Shown here: positions 50,349 to 61,023 of the stretch, piece by piece
How the letters are laid out: every line of letters begins with the position of its first letter
Position numbering within the stretch: position 1 is the first letter of the stretch
Source of the DNA: Viola odorata
Lineage: Eukaryota > Streptophyta > Magnoliopsida > Malpighiales > Violaceae
Direction of reading: 5' to 3'
Assembly (NCBI GenBank): GCA_963691705.1
Contig: OY829540.1
Coordinates: forward strand, 5,594,001-5,658,000
Length of the DNA stretch: 64,000 bases
The notes under the pieces: model-generated
What the model saw: the letters and a program-made list of their open reading frames with translations, nothing else
Database searches by the model: none
Told to the model about the DNA's origin: nothing
Made by a program: the position numbers and the translations under genes

Positions 50349-51863
50349 CTCCCTCTAGTTTTTAATACTTAGATCCTATTTACAAACAGAAAATTTTCTG
50401 TTTTTTCTATTTCCGTTTTTCAGAAATATCTCTGATTTTAGAAAATATTAGAAAACTAGAAATCATGTTTCTTTTGTACTAAATGTGAAAATTTTCAACT
50501 TTAGAAAACTCGAAATCGTGTTCATCTAACAACTATTTCTTCTTCTTTTTAAAAACAAAAACTACTAATTTTGTTCAATCAATTCGATTTTAATTAAAAA
50601 AATCATGCTATCATTTATTTCTTTTTTAGAAGATTAATAAATATTAGAAAACTCAAAATCGTGTTCACCTAATATCGATTGTATTTACCTTGCAACTTTA
50701 TTGGTCCATATCGTTCACTGGTAGCTAAGTACATTTCTTCATCCATATTTTGTCAATCCATAGCTTTCAAACTAGAAGTACCATTTGGATCTTTCTTAAC
50801 TCTTTCATACAATATTGATAAAAATATCGATTCATTTTTGTCGGACCATTTAGCCTCATCTTCTCCATCATTTCTTCCTCTCATCTAAATCATCAATTAT
50901 TAAAACTAGGAGGTAACATTCATTATGTATTCGTAAATCCATGACAAATATTCACTACCAATTTCTCATAATTTTAAACTTATCTATATGAATATATTAC
51001 CAATTATCATCATTTTCGGGGGAAAAATACTACATGCATGCATCTTTAACCAACAAGCCAAAATAATTTCAGCCAATTAAACTGAAATTTACATCTCAAT
51101 TGAAACAATATTTCAAGGAATTCGAACAGAGGATCGATATACGAAGAACATGAAAAATAAAACTGATTATAAAAATAAAGAATAAAATAAAGACCATAAA
51201 GAGCAGAAGTACCACACAGGGGAGAAGGAGGAGGCGGCGGCGGCGTGCAGGTTAAAGGAGAAAGTTGTGCATTGTTTTGGGAGAACGGTCGGGAGAAAGG
51301 GATAATAGTTTGAAGAGAAAAGTGAGTGGTTGATAGTATTTTGGGTTGTTTTTTCCCATTGTTTATTTTTAAGATTAACAAGATGGGGTCGGTTGAGCAG
51401 GAGTAAAAAAAAATTAGAAATTTGGTTTTGGAAAAATTAGAAAACTCCATTTTGGACGTTTCTAATTTTCAGTATTAATTTAGAAAATTTCTGAAAATGA
51501 GATTTTTCCATTTTGAAAAAAACAGTTACTAAAACATAATTTTAAAAATATCTTCAGTTTTCTAAAAATTAGATTTTTTAAACAACCTCTTAACGTTTTA
51601 GAGAAATACTTGTCGTTTTACTGATACCAAGGCATGTGTTTTTTTCACTTTCCAAGTTTGCCCCTCATTTTGTTGGCTAATTAATGGCAAACCATTTTGT
51701 TGGAGACGGGCTGGGAGGAAGGAGTGGAGCGGAGGAGTTAAGAGTGAATAACACAAGTTGCAAGGGTAGATAAGTCACAAACAACTTCAAATTCCTTCAG
51801 CCAATCATTTTCATAAATGTTGTGCATTTATGCTTGGCATCAAGTATTAAAAGTCGGAGAGAG
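50349..51863. mobile_element. Middle Stowaway-type element (nested, itself interrupted)
   Basis: The left end CTCCCTCTAGTTTTTAATAC pairs with a right end reading CTCTCTCCGACTTTTAATAC, with TA on both sides (50347-50348 and 51864-51865). It lies wholly inside the outer element and is split close to its left end by a third insertion. Confidence 0.75.
50372..51589. mobile_element. Innermost element, PIF/Harbinger-like (tentative)
   Basis: TTA flanks both sides (50369-50371 and 51590-51592). The termini GATCCTATTTAC and GAGGTTGTTTAA (right, complemented) match only partly with the PIF-type consensus. The interior has several copies of AAAACTCGAAATCGTGTTC variants and sub-terminal segments in opposite orientation. 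A 134-codon minus-strand frame with a poly-proline run (51046-51450) has no recognisable domain, and I do not call it a gene. Confidence 0.5.
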
Positions 51864-52440
51864 TAATAATTTAGTAATACAAGAATTGATAAAAGGAAAA
51901 GTGAATTGGAAAACGAAAAAATTGCAAAGAGATGTCTTTTTACTTGGGATGAGAAAAACTTATTTTCAGGACGGAGAAAGTATTAACTAACCTCATTGAA
52001 ATTTTAAAATGAACATCTATAAAATAAACAATCCGAAGGAAGTAACATTTATAAAATAATTACTAATTAATTTTAAATTGGACCGTATAAGTTACCAAGA
52101 ATCTCTTACTCCCTCCGGTCGCGTAAGAATGTCGTTTCAGACATTCTTCCGCGGTCGGCAAACAATGTCGTTCTCCGTTTCCAAGAAATATTTCCCCAAA
52201 TTCTGACCTTTTAACCCTCGCTCTCTCTCCTCTCAATTTCGCACTGGATGCAAGGCAAATCTTTCAACCTTCCTTTTCAATTTCGGAGGGAAATTGAAAA
52301 TAATTTTGGGTGGGAAATGGAAAATTCGGGCGTCAATCATTTCCGACCTCCTATATATTGTGAGTATTTCAATTCAATTTCCAGTTTCTTCGTCCCCTCC
52401 TTCGAATTTAGGGTTCTTCACGATTTGGGGAAATTGGGTC

Positions 52441-52848
52441 ATGGAAAGTCTTGCTTTTTTGGAGGATTTTGAGATGGAATCCATAGCTCTGTTTGATGAT
52501 TCCATGAACATGGTAGTTCGAGATTCCATTGGCGATGGTGGAGAGGCCGCCGATGATGTTGTTCAGATTGTGGAGGACTCCGGCGACGAGGCAAATGCCA
52601 CTGTTGAAGCCATTGTTGATTTCAGGGGTTTGAAGTCCACACAACGTACAACACCCGAGAAGGTTATTCATGATTTTGACTTGAACAAGCCATCTGTTGA
52701 GGAGAGGTTGTTGGCAGCCAAGTATAAAGGGGAAAGGGATTTCGACCTCAACAATCTCCTAATTGCTGGTATGTTTACGTTGACTGATCCTACTTGGGAA
52801 CCTTGCTTCATTGAAATGTTGAGGCTGTTACTTCCCTCTTACTATTGA
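52441..52848 (+). CDS. Accessory acidic protein with DLN motifs, mariner element 2
   Basis: Uninterrupted 135-aa frame from MESLAFLEDFEMESIALF; the frame is open further upstream, but this ATG aligns with the start in element 1. Acidic throughout, with no lysine or arginine cluster in the first half. Two FDLN motifs occur (HDFDLNKPSVEE and RDFDLNNLL), and the C-terminus reads LTDPTWEPCFIEMLRLLLPS. The homologous pseudogene of element 1 shares FDDS-NM-V-DSI, FDLN and the DPT-E/LRLL-P tail. DLNxxP-type motifs are one class of plant EAR repression motifs that bind TOPLESS corepressors, so a role in repression or chromatin contact is possible. That is inference; no enzymatic motif is present. Transcribed towards the other two ORFs. 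Confidence 0.7.
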   Translation: MESLAFLEDFEMESIALFDDSMNMVVRDSIGDGGEAADDVVQIVEDSGDEANATVEAIVDFRGLKSTQRTTPEKVIHDFDLNKPSVEERLLAAKYKGERDFDLNNLLIAGMFTLTDPTWEPCFIEMLRLLLPSYY

Positions 52849-53229
52849 AGCAACCATAGATGTTGTTAGCTTGCGTTGTTGATGACCATTAGGTTATGTG
52901 GTTGTAAATATACATTTTGGGGTTCTGTTATGGAGGTTGTAAATAGGATCTTTGTAAATTACCACCACAGTGGTGGTTCATTTTGGATTTTGGGATGAAG
53001 AAATGATGTGTACTTCTCAGAAATTGAGATTCGGACTAATACGTCCATCTCTTGTGTTTGTTTGTTTCTGACTGGTATAAGCAATGGATCATACGTTTGT
53101 TTGTTCTTACTCACTGTTTGTGATAGAATGGATTCTGCAATGGTGGATAACCTGGATTCAAAGTGTTTTATGTTTTGCTTTCAATGATGTTAGGTCTGCC
53201 TCTGCCTTTGATTCAATTACATAGAGGTT

Positions 53230-53680
53230 GGAATTCATTTTTGTTTGAATTTATTTAGGCTTGGATTTCAAATGCCATTCTGTCTTGCTTTGAATGTAGT
53301 TAGGCTTGGTAATTCCTTGGATTTCAGTTTGTTTAATTGCTGGAAATATTTTTTGTTTCAGTTTGGTTTGAATTTATTTAGGCTTGGATTTCAAATGCCA
53401 TTCTGTTTCAATGTGGTTTGAATGTAGTTACTCTTGACACTTCCTTGGTTTGCAAATGCCATTCTGTTTTGCTTTGAATGTAGTTAGGCTTGGCACTTCG
53501 GTGGATTGCAAATGCCAACCTTTATTGGTTTTGATTTATGTTGCCTTGGCACTGCTTTGGATGTCAGTTTGTTTGGGGTTTGGATTTCAATTTGGATTTG
53601 TCTACGTTTTGCTTTCAATTTATTTAGGGTTTGGCACTGCCTTTGATTGAGTTTAGGTTGGAGGTTGGAATTCAACTTTG
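53230..53680. repeat. Tandem repeat tract, ~50-60 bp units, in mariner element 2
   Basis: Variants of GGCTTGGATTTCAAATGCCA and TTCTGTTTTGCTTTGAATGT recur several times in the same orientation with drift. This spaces the acidic ORF from the coiled-coil-like ORF. Confidence 0.8.
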
Positions 53681-53847
53681 TTTCTTTTGGCTCTGATTGG
53701 CAAACTGTAAACGAACAGGGGAATGAACTTTCAACACAAACACAAACTGCATTCTTCTTATTTATTATCCATTCCAATTACATAGAGTAATATGAGTTGG
53801 AGCACATAGAGGAAGGAAGGATGATATATTCGACACAAACCCCAACT

Positions 53848-54231
53848 CTAATCAGAATCAGATGCATCAGAGATGGTTGGGATGCCGGCAATGGAATTTC
53901 CAAAGTTGTTCAGTTCCTGAGCAGCAACCCTCACACTCCCAATTGCCAGATTAATAACATCTCTCTTCTGCTTCAAATGAGTAATTGCGAGTGTCAGATT
54001 GTTTATAGCCCTCCCATATGACTCCATTATACTCAGCGTCAGTCCCTCGTGCTCTTGATCTTCCAGTATAGCATCCATCCTTGCCTGCAATTCCTCAAGT
54101 GTCTCCTCAAGCTCGTCGATATCGACTCTGGTCTGGAGACCCCTATTCTCCATCTGGACAGTGTCTGCCTCCAGGTGAGTTGAGATGAGGCTTGAAAGAT
54201 ATAGGATCTCCTGCTTCTTGTTCCGATCCAT
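53848..54231 (-). CDS. Accessory coiled-coil-like protein, mariner element 2
   Basis: 127-aa frame from MDRNKKQEILYLSSLISTHL to AGIPTISDASDSD. A longer upstream start exists (54351), but the chosen ATG follows a CTCTCTGCAG acceptor-like site, as in element 1, and aligns with that copy. Residues about 35-100 are rich in L, E, Q and I with heptad-like spacing (VDIDELEETLEELQARMDAI, LTLAITHLKQKRDVINLAIG), predicting a coiled coil. The C-terminal block (AAQELNNFGNSIAGIP) is the part best shared with element 1. It lies on the same strand as the transposase, about 1.2 kb downstream. I do not recognise the family. A coiled-coil partner for transposase oligomerisation is one possibility. Confidence 0.75.
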   Translation of the reverse strand: MDRNKKQEILYLSSLISTHLEADTVQMENRGLQTRVDIDELEETLEELQARMDAILEDQEHEGLTLSIMESYGRAINNLTLAITHLKQKRDVINLAIGSVRVAAQELNNFGNSIAGIPTISDASDSD

Positions 54232-54689
54232 TGTCCCACACCTGCAGAGAGAGATGAGCAGATAGCAGAGAGGAAGGAGGAGAGTGAATGGTTGGTGATA
54301 ATTGTTTCTGCATAGAGGGTGGTATATATAGGAATTAATTAGGGTTACCAAGGGGTTACCAAGGGTTAGGTTCAGTTAATAAAGGAAACAATGCAACGGC
54401 GCCAAGGGTTGGGAATGTAAACAGGTATTGGGAATCAACAATTAGTTGCCTTGTTACAGTTGGAAACATATCTTCCCTTTGTGTGTTGCAGTTGCAATAC
54501 AATCCTCTTCTCAGCGTGTCAACTAAAGTCGTGTCTCTTCAATGCATCTGTTACTGTTAAATGTTTCAATTCAAAGTAAACACCGCATGTTTGCCTATAC
54601 CTCTTCCCTATACCTCTCTGTTTTTTATTTTAAAATTCAGGCATTGTGTTTGCATTTACACAAACATAAAGGAGAGATCAAGAAGCAAC

Positions 54690-55060
54690 ACATAATTGCC
54701 AATGCATTATACACAAAACAGAGAGGAAGCAAATCAGAATTTCAGATGCATTACACACAAACGTTAAGGAAGAATTAAAGAGTGCAAAACATAATATCAA
54801 TGCATTGTACACAAACGTTAAGGAAGAATTTCAGAATGCAACTAGAATTTCAATGCATTATACACAAAACATCCACAATGAGATCAAGGAAGCAAATCAG
54901 AATTACCAATGCATTACACACAAACGTGAAGGAAGAATTAAAGAGCTTCAGACAAAGTTTCAATGTATACACAAACGTTAACTATGTAACCAAACTGCAC
55001 ACCATTTATCACAACCAATCTCAGTCAACAGATGGAGCCATGCATTACACACAAACATCC
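54690..55060. repeat. Tandem repeat tract, ~60-70 bp units, in mariner element 2
   Basis: Units contain AATGCATTATACACAAA and CGTTAAGGAAGAATT, repeated at least five times with variation, all in one orientation, between transposase and coiled-coil-like ORF. The plus-strand open frames here arise from the repeat. Confidence 0.85.
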
Positions 55061-55449
55061 ACAAACAATCAAAGCCTACACTCATTGAAAGATTATAACA
55101 GCATGCAATACTCATCATTCTTCACAATTATAGTAATGTAGAGCAACATTAGTTTGCCTATTGACAGTTAGTAATGTGACATCACTCACCTTCACTAACA
55201 GTAGCAAACAGAAGCTACTACCAAAATTTACAGTGGCTACTAACTAAATACTTCAATCAGAAGTTAGATTGCTAGAGTAACTTCCTAAAGTAACAAACTA
55301 CATATCTTAATATGTCCAAAAACTAACCATAGCCATCTGCCATCCATTGAAAAAGGCCATCAACCACCCAATTTCCTGCAAAACAATTTACAAAATTACA
55401 TGTCAATATACATTTTCATCACATTTGCTTACTTGCACAAAAGCGCATC

Positions 55450-57060
55450 TTACTTACAAGGTAATGGTGGAAGATTTGCTTCGGCAGTTACTAGCAGAAC
55501 AGGATCACATGACAAGCTAGAAGGAAACAATCCTTGCCTAACCAACTGTTCTTTCTTTAAATGAGGGATTCTGTAGGCATTGGATCCCATAACTTTCAAA
55601 ATTTCTATCATGCACGACTGTAAAGTGATAAAAATGTTGTCTGCCTTCACCTCTGAGAATTTCAAATAAGCTTTCTTCACTGCTTCCACTAATTGGTTTA
55701 GGTTATTTGCACATTTCTTCTCTTGCAACGATTGAATAGCTCTAAAGAAACCTAAGTCAAGTGCATTTAAATCTGGGGAATTGGGTGGCTGACATAACAG
55801 TGTAATGTTCAACCCTACACTCTCAACTGCAGTTAGGAAATCAACATCATCTTCTTGTATATGTATTTTAGCATTATCTTGCTGAATGATAATCTGCTGC
55901 ATGAGGCTATCCCTCGGCCATTTTTCCTTAATGGCTGGTAATATTTGTTCAATCATATATTCTCTAATCACTTGCCTATCTATCCTTTCAATGGGCTTAA
56001 CTTCAAATGTTCCAGCAATCCTATTTGCGCTGGACCTAATAGCAGCAACCTCGTGTACAAGGGGAAACACTCCTATCTTACCATCAAAAGTACAATTTCC
56101 ATCACAATCAAATCTAGGCCTAGAAACAACAGCAAGAAATATAATTTTAGGAATGAAATTGGTACTCTTAATGACTCTTGCTGGTTCATCTTCATCAGCC
56201 AATAGGTAGTAGGTCTGCACCTTCCTTGTGGTTTGAAACCATTTCTCATCAATGTGGACCACATTGTGCATCTTAGAGAAACTGTTTCCAGCTTGAGTAG
56301 AGTCTGAATCAATCATTGAAAGGCAATGACGAACCCTTTGCATACGGTTTGCCTCTGTTAATGTTGGCTTGATGGTGTTGCTGTGGCGCCTCAACTCTCC
56401 AGATTTCAACTTCGAAATCAAATAAGTCTTCGAAACACCCAACTCAGTTGCAAGAGACTTAAGTGTTGTTCTATCCCTTAAAGGGATATCTCTAATCCTT
56501 TGGAAGTCAAATTCTACCCTCTTTCTGCCACAATTCTTGACTCTCTTCATTGAAACATTGTGGTTATCGGACTCCCTTCCCCTTTTCCACAGCCGCTGGA
56601 TTGAACGGATATTAACATCAAAAATTTCAGCAACCTCAGTTGTTGTGTGCTTGCGTAGCTTTCCATTCACACTCCTTTCAAGAAGCATATTGTAGGCTGC
56701 AATTCTGTCTTCTTCACATAGCTCTTTTCTTTTCAATTTCGTACCTACAATTACCACAACACAAAAAAATTGCAAAATCACCAAAGTTTAACAAGTTCAA
56801 CATTATTCAGGAAGTTGGGAGTAGACTTAACTTGGAACCTCAACGTCAGGTGTTGGGTCTTCATTTTCCCAAGTAGGATCTCCATTGATGTCGTCCACAT
56901 TTAGGAAAGCTTTGGGCCAACCTTCTTCGTCATATACGTCGGCAGCCTCTTCAATTGGAGGGTTATGCGAAACTGGTGAATCATTACTCTGATTTAGCTC
57001 TGAACTTAGAAATGGGTTTAGGTCAAACAAATGGATAGGATCGAATTCGTTAGAATCCAT
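55450..57060 (-). CDS. Mariner transposase (plant DD39D type), intact
   Basis: Two exons: 57060-56832 and 56744-55450, joined in frame through an 87-bp GT-AG intron, giving 507 aa. Exon 1 encodes an acidic start (MDSNEFDPIHLFDLNPFLSS) with a DLN motif and a GDPTWENEDPTPD stretch. Exon 2 holds the DNA-binding part (VAEIFDVNIRSIQRLWKRGR, LATELGVSKTYLISKLK) and the catalytic core. The acidic triad is Asp about 242 (VVHIDEKWF), Asp about 366 (IIQQDNAKIH) and Asp about 406 (LNALDLGFF). Exactly 39 residues lie between the second and third, the plant mariner DD39D pattern. It cuts and rejoins the element at TA sites. There is no internal stop or frameshift, so the protein could be functional. Confidence 0.95.
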
Positions 57061-57496
57061 TTCTTTTTACGCTTGACAAATCGAATCAGAAATGTTTCAG
57101 CTTTAGAATCAGGGGAGGATATGTGGGAAGCAAAACATAGGCAATTGGAGAGGCAATTGGAAAGGGAATTGGCAAAACAAATGGGGTAAGAGACCATTGT
57201 GAACTGATACCAACGAAGTAAGGGGGGAAATTAAAATTTTTGGACCGGATGAATTCAAAATTTAGGAGGGATTAGTGTTTAGAAATGAAATTGGGTGAAA
57301 ATTTGGGAGAGAATTGGAGAGGGAATTGGGAAATCTCCAGCGTTGCTTGCGTTGAATTTTGGAGAGAGCAAGCAGCACTGTAGCGCATCTTCACGCGTTA
57401 GCTGAAGGGCGGGCTGGTAATAGCACACCCAGGAACCGTGGTTCCTTAATCTGTGTGCTCGGTCGCGAAATGACATTGTTTCGCGACCGGAGGGAG

Positions 57497-60400
57497 TAAT
57501 TAATTAGAATAAGTTGTATCTCGAATTTGAGTATAATCGATAGAGAATTCATCTTAAGAGAGATATGTTGTATAAAACATACAGTCCTAATCATATGAGA
57601 GTTAAATCAAGAAAGCTAATGATAAAGAAGAAAAGGTCTTTTCCCCATGGTTTTGATCTCTTGTTGATTGTTCTATACTTTTCTTTTTAATATTGCCATA
57701 TTCTTTTTGTTTCTCAACTGCACTTTTGGGTGGATGCGGTTGATGGACTACTGCATCTTTCTAAGTAGTACTGGTGCATTATAGAAATAGAAAATGCTGC
57801 AGCATGGTGTGTAAAATTGACAAGTTTGTTTCATTGAAAAAAATTGTAGTAACAAATTTCAAAAATATATTTAATATTTTAGCGAAAATAGTTTATTTAA
57901 ATGAAGAAAGTGGAGGGATGATAATAATATTAAAATTAATATGGAAGTTCTGTACAGCCCTAATTTTAAGGGCAAAGGGTCCTTCAAGATTCGGGGCTCC
58001 CAAAAAAGAGTGGCAAATTGGCAATCATTGAAATTGTATAGTACAATTCATGAGTATTTCTTTATCATATACATTTTTTAAATAAAGTGTTGCGTTTTAG
58101 ATTATGAAAATGAGTAAGTGGGAAGTAATGACCAAGATATGCAATGACAGTATAATTAATAGATTAATTAAGTAAGTAAGTAAGTACTTTCATGCGATTC
58201 GTCCCTTTTTAAGTGCATCTTAATAGTCAAATGTAGTTGGCTAACAACACCAAACTAAGAGGGGAAAAGAAAGAGTATACTTAAGTACTATAATTAGAAT
58301 ATACTTAATTGTTATACAAAATCCAAGGTTTGATCTATACAATCAACTTTTTGGCAATTAGGTGTATCCCGGTGGGAAGTCTATAATTATTTGATAAATA
58401 ACCTATATCATATCGTTAGCTTGATTATCAACGAGATCAACCTTAACCTAATAAATTTAATTTAAATTTAAGAAATTATTTTTAATATTTCAATTCGTAA
58501 TATAAATATTTTTATCTATCAAGTAGTGACATAACTAGGTTTTTTTTATATATTGTATATCTAAGAGATTAATCTCGTATATGTATAGACGAATTAAAAA
58601 ATAAATATTACTACATTATCTTTTTTTTAGGGGTACTACATTACTTGTTGATATTGCTTGTATTGGGCTCTAGGCCTATTGCCTTTTGCAAGTTGCAATT
58701 GCAACTATACTCTCTCAATTATTAAAGTTACCTTTGAGAAAAAAAGAAGATAGCAAATACGAAAACGATAATTTTTTTGGAAAAAAATAAGAAAGATAGA
58801 TAGAGAAAAAATATATACATACCTTAAACATGCATATTGTATACTTTGATTTTATTAGACTCATGATTAACTTTAACCGTATCAAGTTGGTTAGTATATT
58901 TCATTTTAAGATCGAGCTCGAAGTAAAATAGTATGAAAAATGGATGGAATGGCGTTAGCTCTTTACATATTGATCTGACACTTTTGTAGGGTATGTATTG
59001 TATGGCATTCACTATCAAGATCCACTTTTAATTTTCGACCAGATGCCCCATCAGTCCATATTTCTCAATCCTCACTACACCTGGAAGTCCTTTAGCAGTA
59101 AGGTCTACGTTACCTTGAATTCCCCACAATTTTATCCCATACTTTAAATTTCTTATGTGTAGGTGGTGGGGGGTGACCCATTGTTGGCCTAGGTGCCTTA
59201 TAAATTCATAATTAAATATATTTAATCACATCGTTTTTTTTATCCCTAATTTCCTTCCAATCTTACAATTAAATAATTAATTTAAACAAAAAAAGTGGGA
59301 AGAAAACTAAAGAACACATATATATGGGTTCCGTCCTTTCTCCAAAACAAAACCTAATTAAATTTACCTTAATTAACTCCAATAGACAATAACAATAAAT
59401 ATAGTTTGAAATTCTTTTAGAAGAAAACTTATATTTAAAAATATTAATAAGGTCTCGAGTTCGAGTCTCATATTCGCTTATAAAAAAACTTTTTTTTTCT
59501 AATCTAATAGGACTTCAAGAGTCAAGACTTATCTTATCGATATGGTGTATATGCTTTTGCGTTTTGACCATCTTTTAACACACGAGTCATTTTTTTTTTG
59601 TAGGTTTGAATTATCATAGGTTTTCTAAGTCGACCGAGTTAAGATTAATATTGTTCGCATCGGGTTAGCCCACTAAAAAGTAAAATGCTTTCAGTAGATA
59701 ATTTATATACACGTAAAAATTGAACATATGACTTCTTATTTAAAAAATAATGATAATAATAAATCACTCACACCAATCACTTACATGTAAACGCGGCAAA
59801 CCAAATTTAAAGATGAGATAAATGAGGAAACTAATAAAATGATAGCTATTCTATTTAATTATTTTGGGGCTCGATTCAATATTAAAGTTATATAAAGTTA
59901 TTGTGATAAGATTGGGTTGAAACTTGAAAGGCTCCCACTCATACTTTTTTATTTATAAAATAATTGTTTTTAACATAAATTCATAGTTAAAAAGAAAAAT
60001 AGTTAAGCAGAGTTGTAGAGGAGAAGGAATATGGTGTCATGTAAGGTCCCCGGCCCGCATGCAGGCACGGGCACGGGCACTGTACAATACATACCCTACA
60101 AAGTGCTCCAAAAGGCTTCTTTTCCTGTGTTCTAAAAGAACAAAACTCTTTTGTCTCCTCGAGTTTCCAGTTTTCTTGTTTTTTTTTTTGTTCTTTGTAG
60201 TTTGATTAGCAATTGATCATATTAGTTATACCAATAATAGATCGTTAAAACACTCACCTAGAGTACTAAGTACCGATAATATTATGAACAAAAAATACTG
60301 AATTTGGATCACATAATTAATTATATCGAATCCATAACAACTCATGTAGTTCAATTATGTGTACAATTATTGATAATAATTACAAATGGAGTTGAATGCC

Positions 60401-60675
60401 TTTATTTAGTGTTGTGTGTATTTAATTAAAAGAGGTGTTTCGTATGGGTGATTTTGCACTTAAATTATTCGTTTGAAGATTATTGTGTATAGGACGAGCT
60501 ATCAATATATTATGTATATGTATTTTTTATGAATAGATTCACTGCGTACAAAATTAGTTATGGTTCAATTGGGTGCAGACTTAGAAGAGAATAAATATTT
60601 CCTAAATTAACTATAGAGCAATTGTCTAAAACCAAAATGAAATAAGAGTAATTATCCATTCTAATATCTTTTTTA
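57497..60675. other. AT-rich intergenic DNA
   Basis: No coding sequence with recognisable features. A few less AT-rich stretches (about 57950-58030 and 59040-59170) resemble remnants of older insertions, but I could not assign them. No paired terminal repeats with target duplications were found. Confidence 0.5.
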
Positions 60676-61023
60676 AACAGTGGTGTGGAGTCTTTTGCTA
60701 CAGCGAAACAAGGTGGTTTTTCAAATCGCAGCTCATTGTACGAGACACACTGTCAATTTCTCATTCTCGCTATGGTTTAGGTGGCTGAGGAGCAAGGATT
60801 CCATGTTTCCTTACAGCTTAGGAACGATGTTGTTGTCTTCTACTTGGCTCTTGTCTTGGGGTAGTGTAGGGTGATAGTCCAAGTCTGTTGTGTGTCAATA
60901 GGGTAGGTTTGCTGTTTCTCTTTGTTTTTTTCAGGCGCTTTCTCTGATGAGGAAGTGCCACACTTATTTATTCTTTCTTCTCCATTCTTGCATCCATTTT
61001 CCTGATAGGTTGCTAATAAAAAA
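60676..61023 (+). mobile_element. Possible 3' end of a truncated LINE
   Basis: A plus-strand frame reads MVWSLLLQRNKVVFQI and later LWFRWLRSKDSMFPYSLGT, resembling the C-terminal end of plant LINE ORF2 (W-LW-RN--VF then WLRSKDS). It is followed by a short 3' UTR-like segment and an A-rich end (AATAAAAAAATTC near 61012-61024). Five-prime truncation with an A-rich tail fits LINE biology. No convincing target-site duplication was found, so this is tentative. Confidence 0.4.

Larger units (their letters stand above)
50218..51980. mobile_element. Outer Stowaway-type element (host of two nested insertions)
   Basis: Ends CTTTCTCCGTCTAAAAATAA and, from the right, CTTTCTCCGTCCTGAAAATA, each next to TA (50216-50217 and 51981-51982). 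Without the nested material the element would be about 250 bp, a normal Stowaway size. Confidence 0.75.
52109..57496 (-). mobile_element. Plant mariner-like element 2, apparently intact, three ORFs
   Basis: The ends are CTCCCTCCGGTCGCGTAAGA (left) and, complemented from the right, CTCCCTCCGGTCGCGAAACA, matching at about 27 of 30 positions. TA flanks both sides (52107-52108 and 57497-57498). In transposase orientation (minus strand) the order is transposase (57060-55450), a tandem-repeat tract, a coiled-coil-like ORF (54231-53848), another repeat tract, and an acidic DLN-motif ORF on the opposite strand (52441-52848). Terminal repeats and transposase are well preserved, which suggests a young, possibly autonomous copy of 5388 bp. 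Confidence 0.93.

Noticed and set aside
51046..51450. 134-codon minus-strand frame with a poly-proline run
   Set aside because: Inside a non-autonomous nested element, no recognisable domain, and the proline run comes from a GGC/GGA-type simple repeat.
54542..55141. Open frames over the repeat tract of mariner element 2
   Set aside because: They are read-through of tandem units and lie opposite to the transposon genes.
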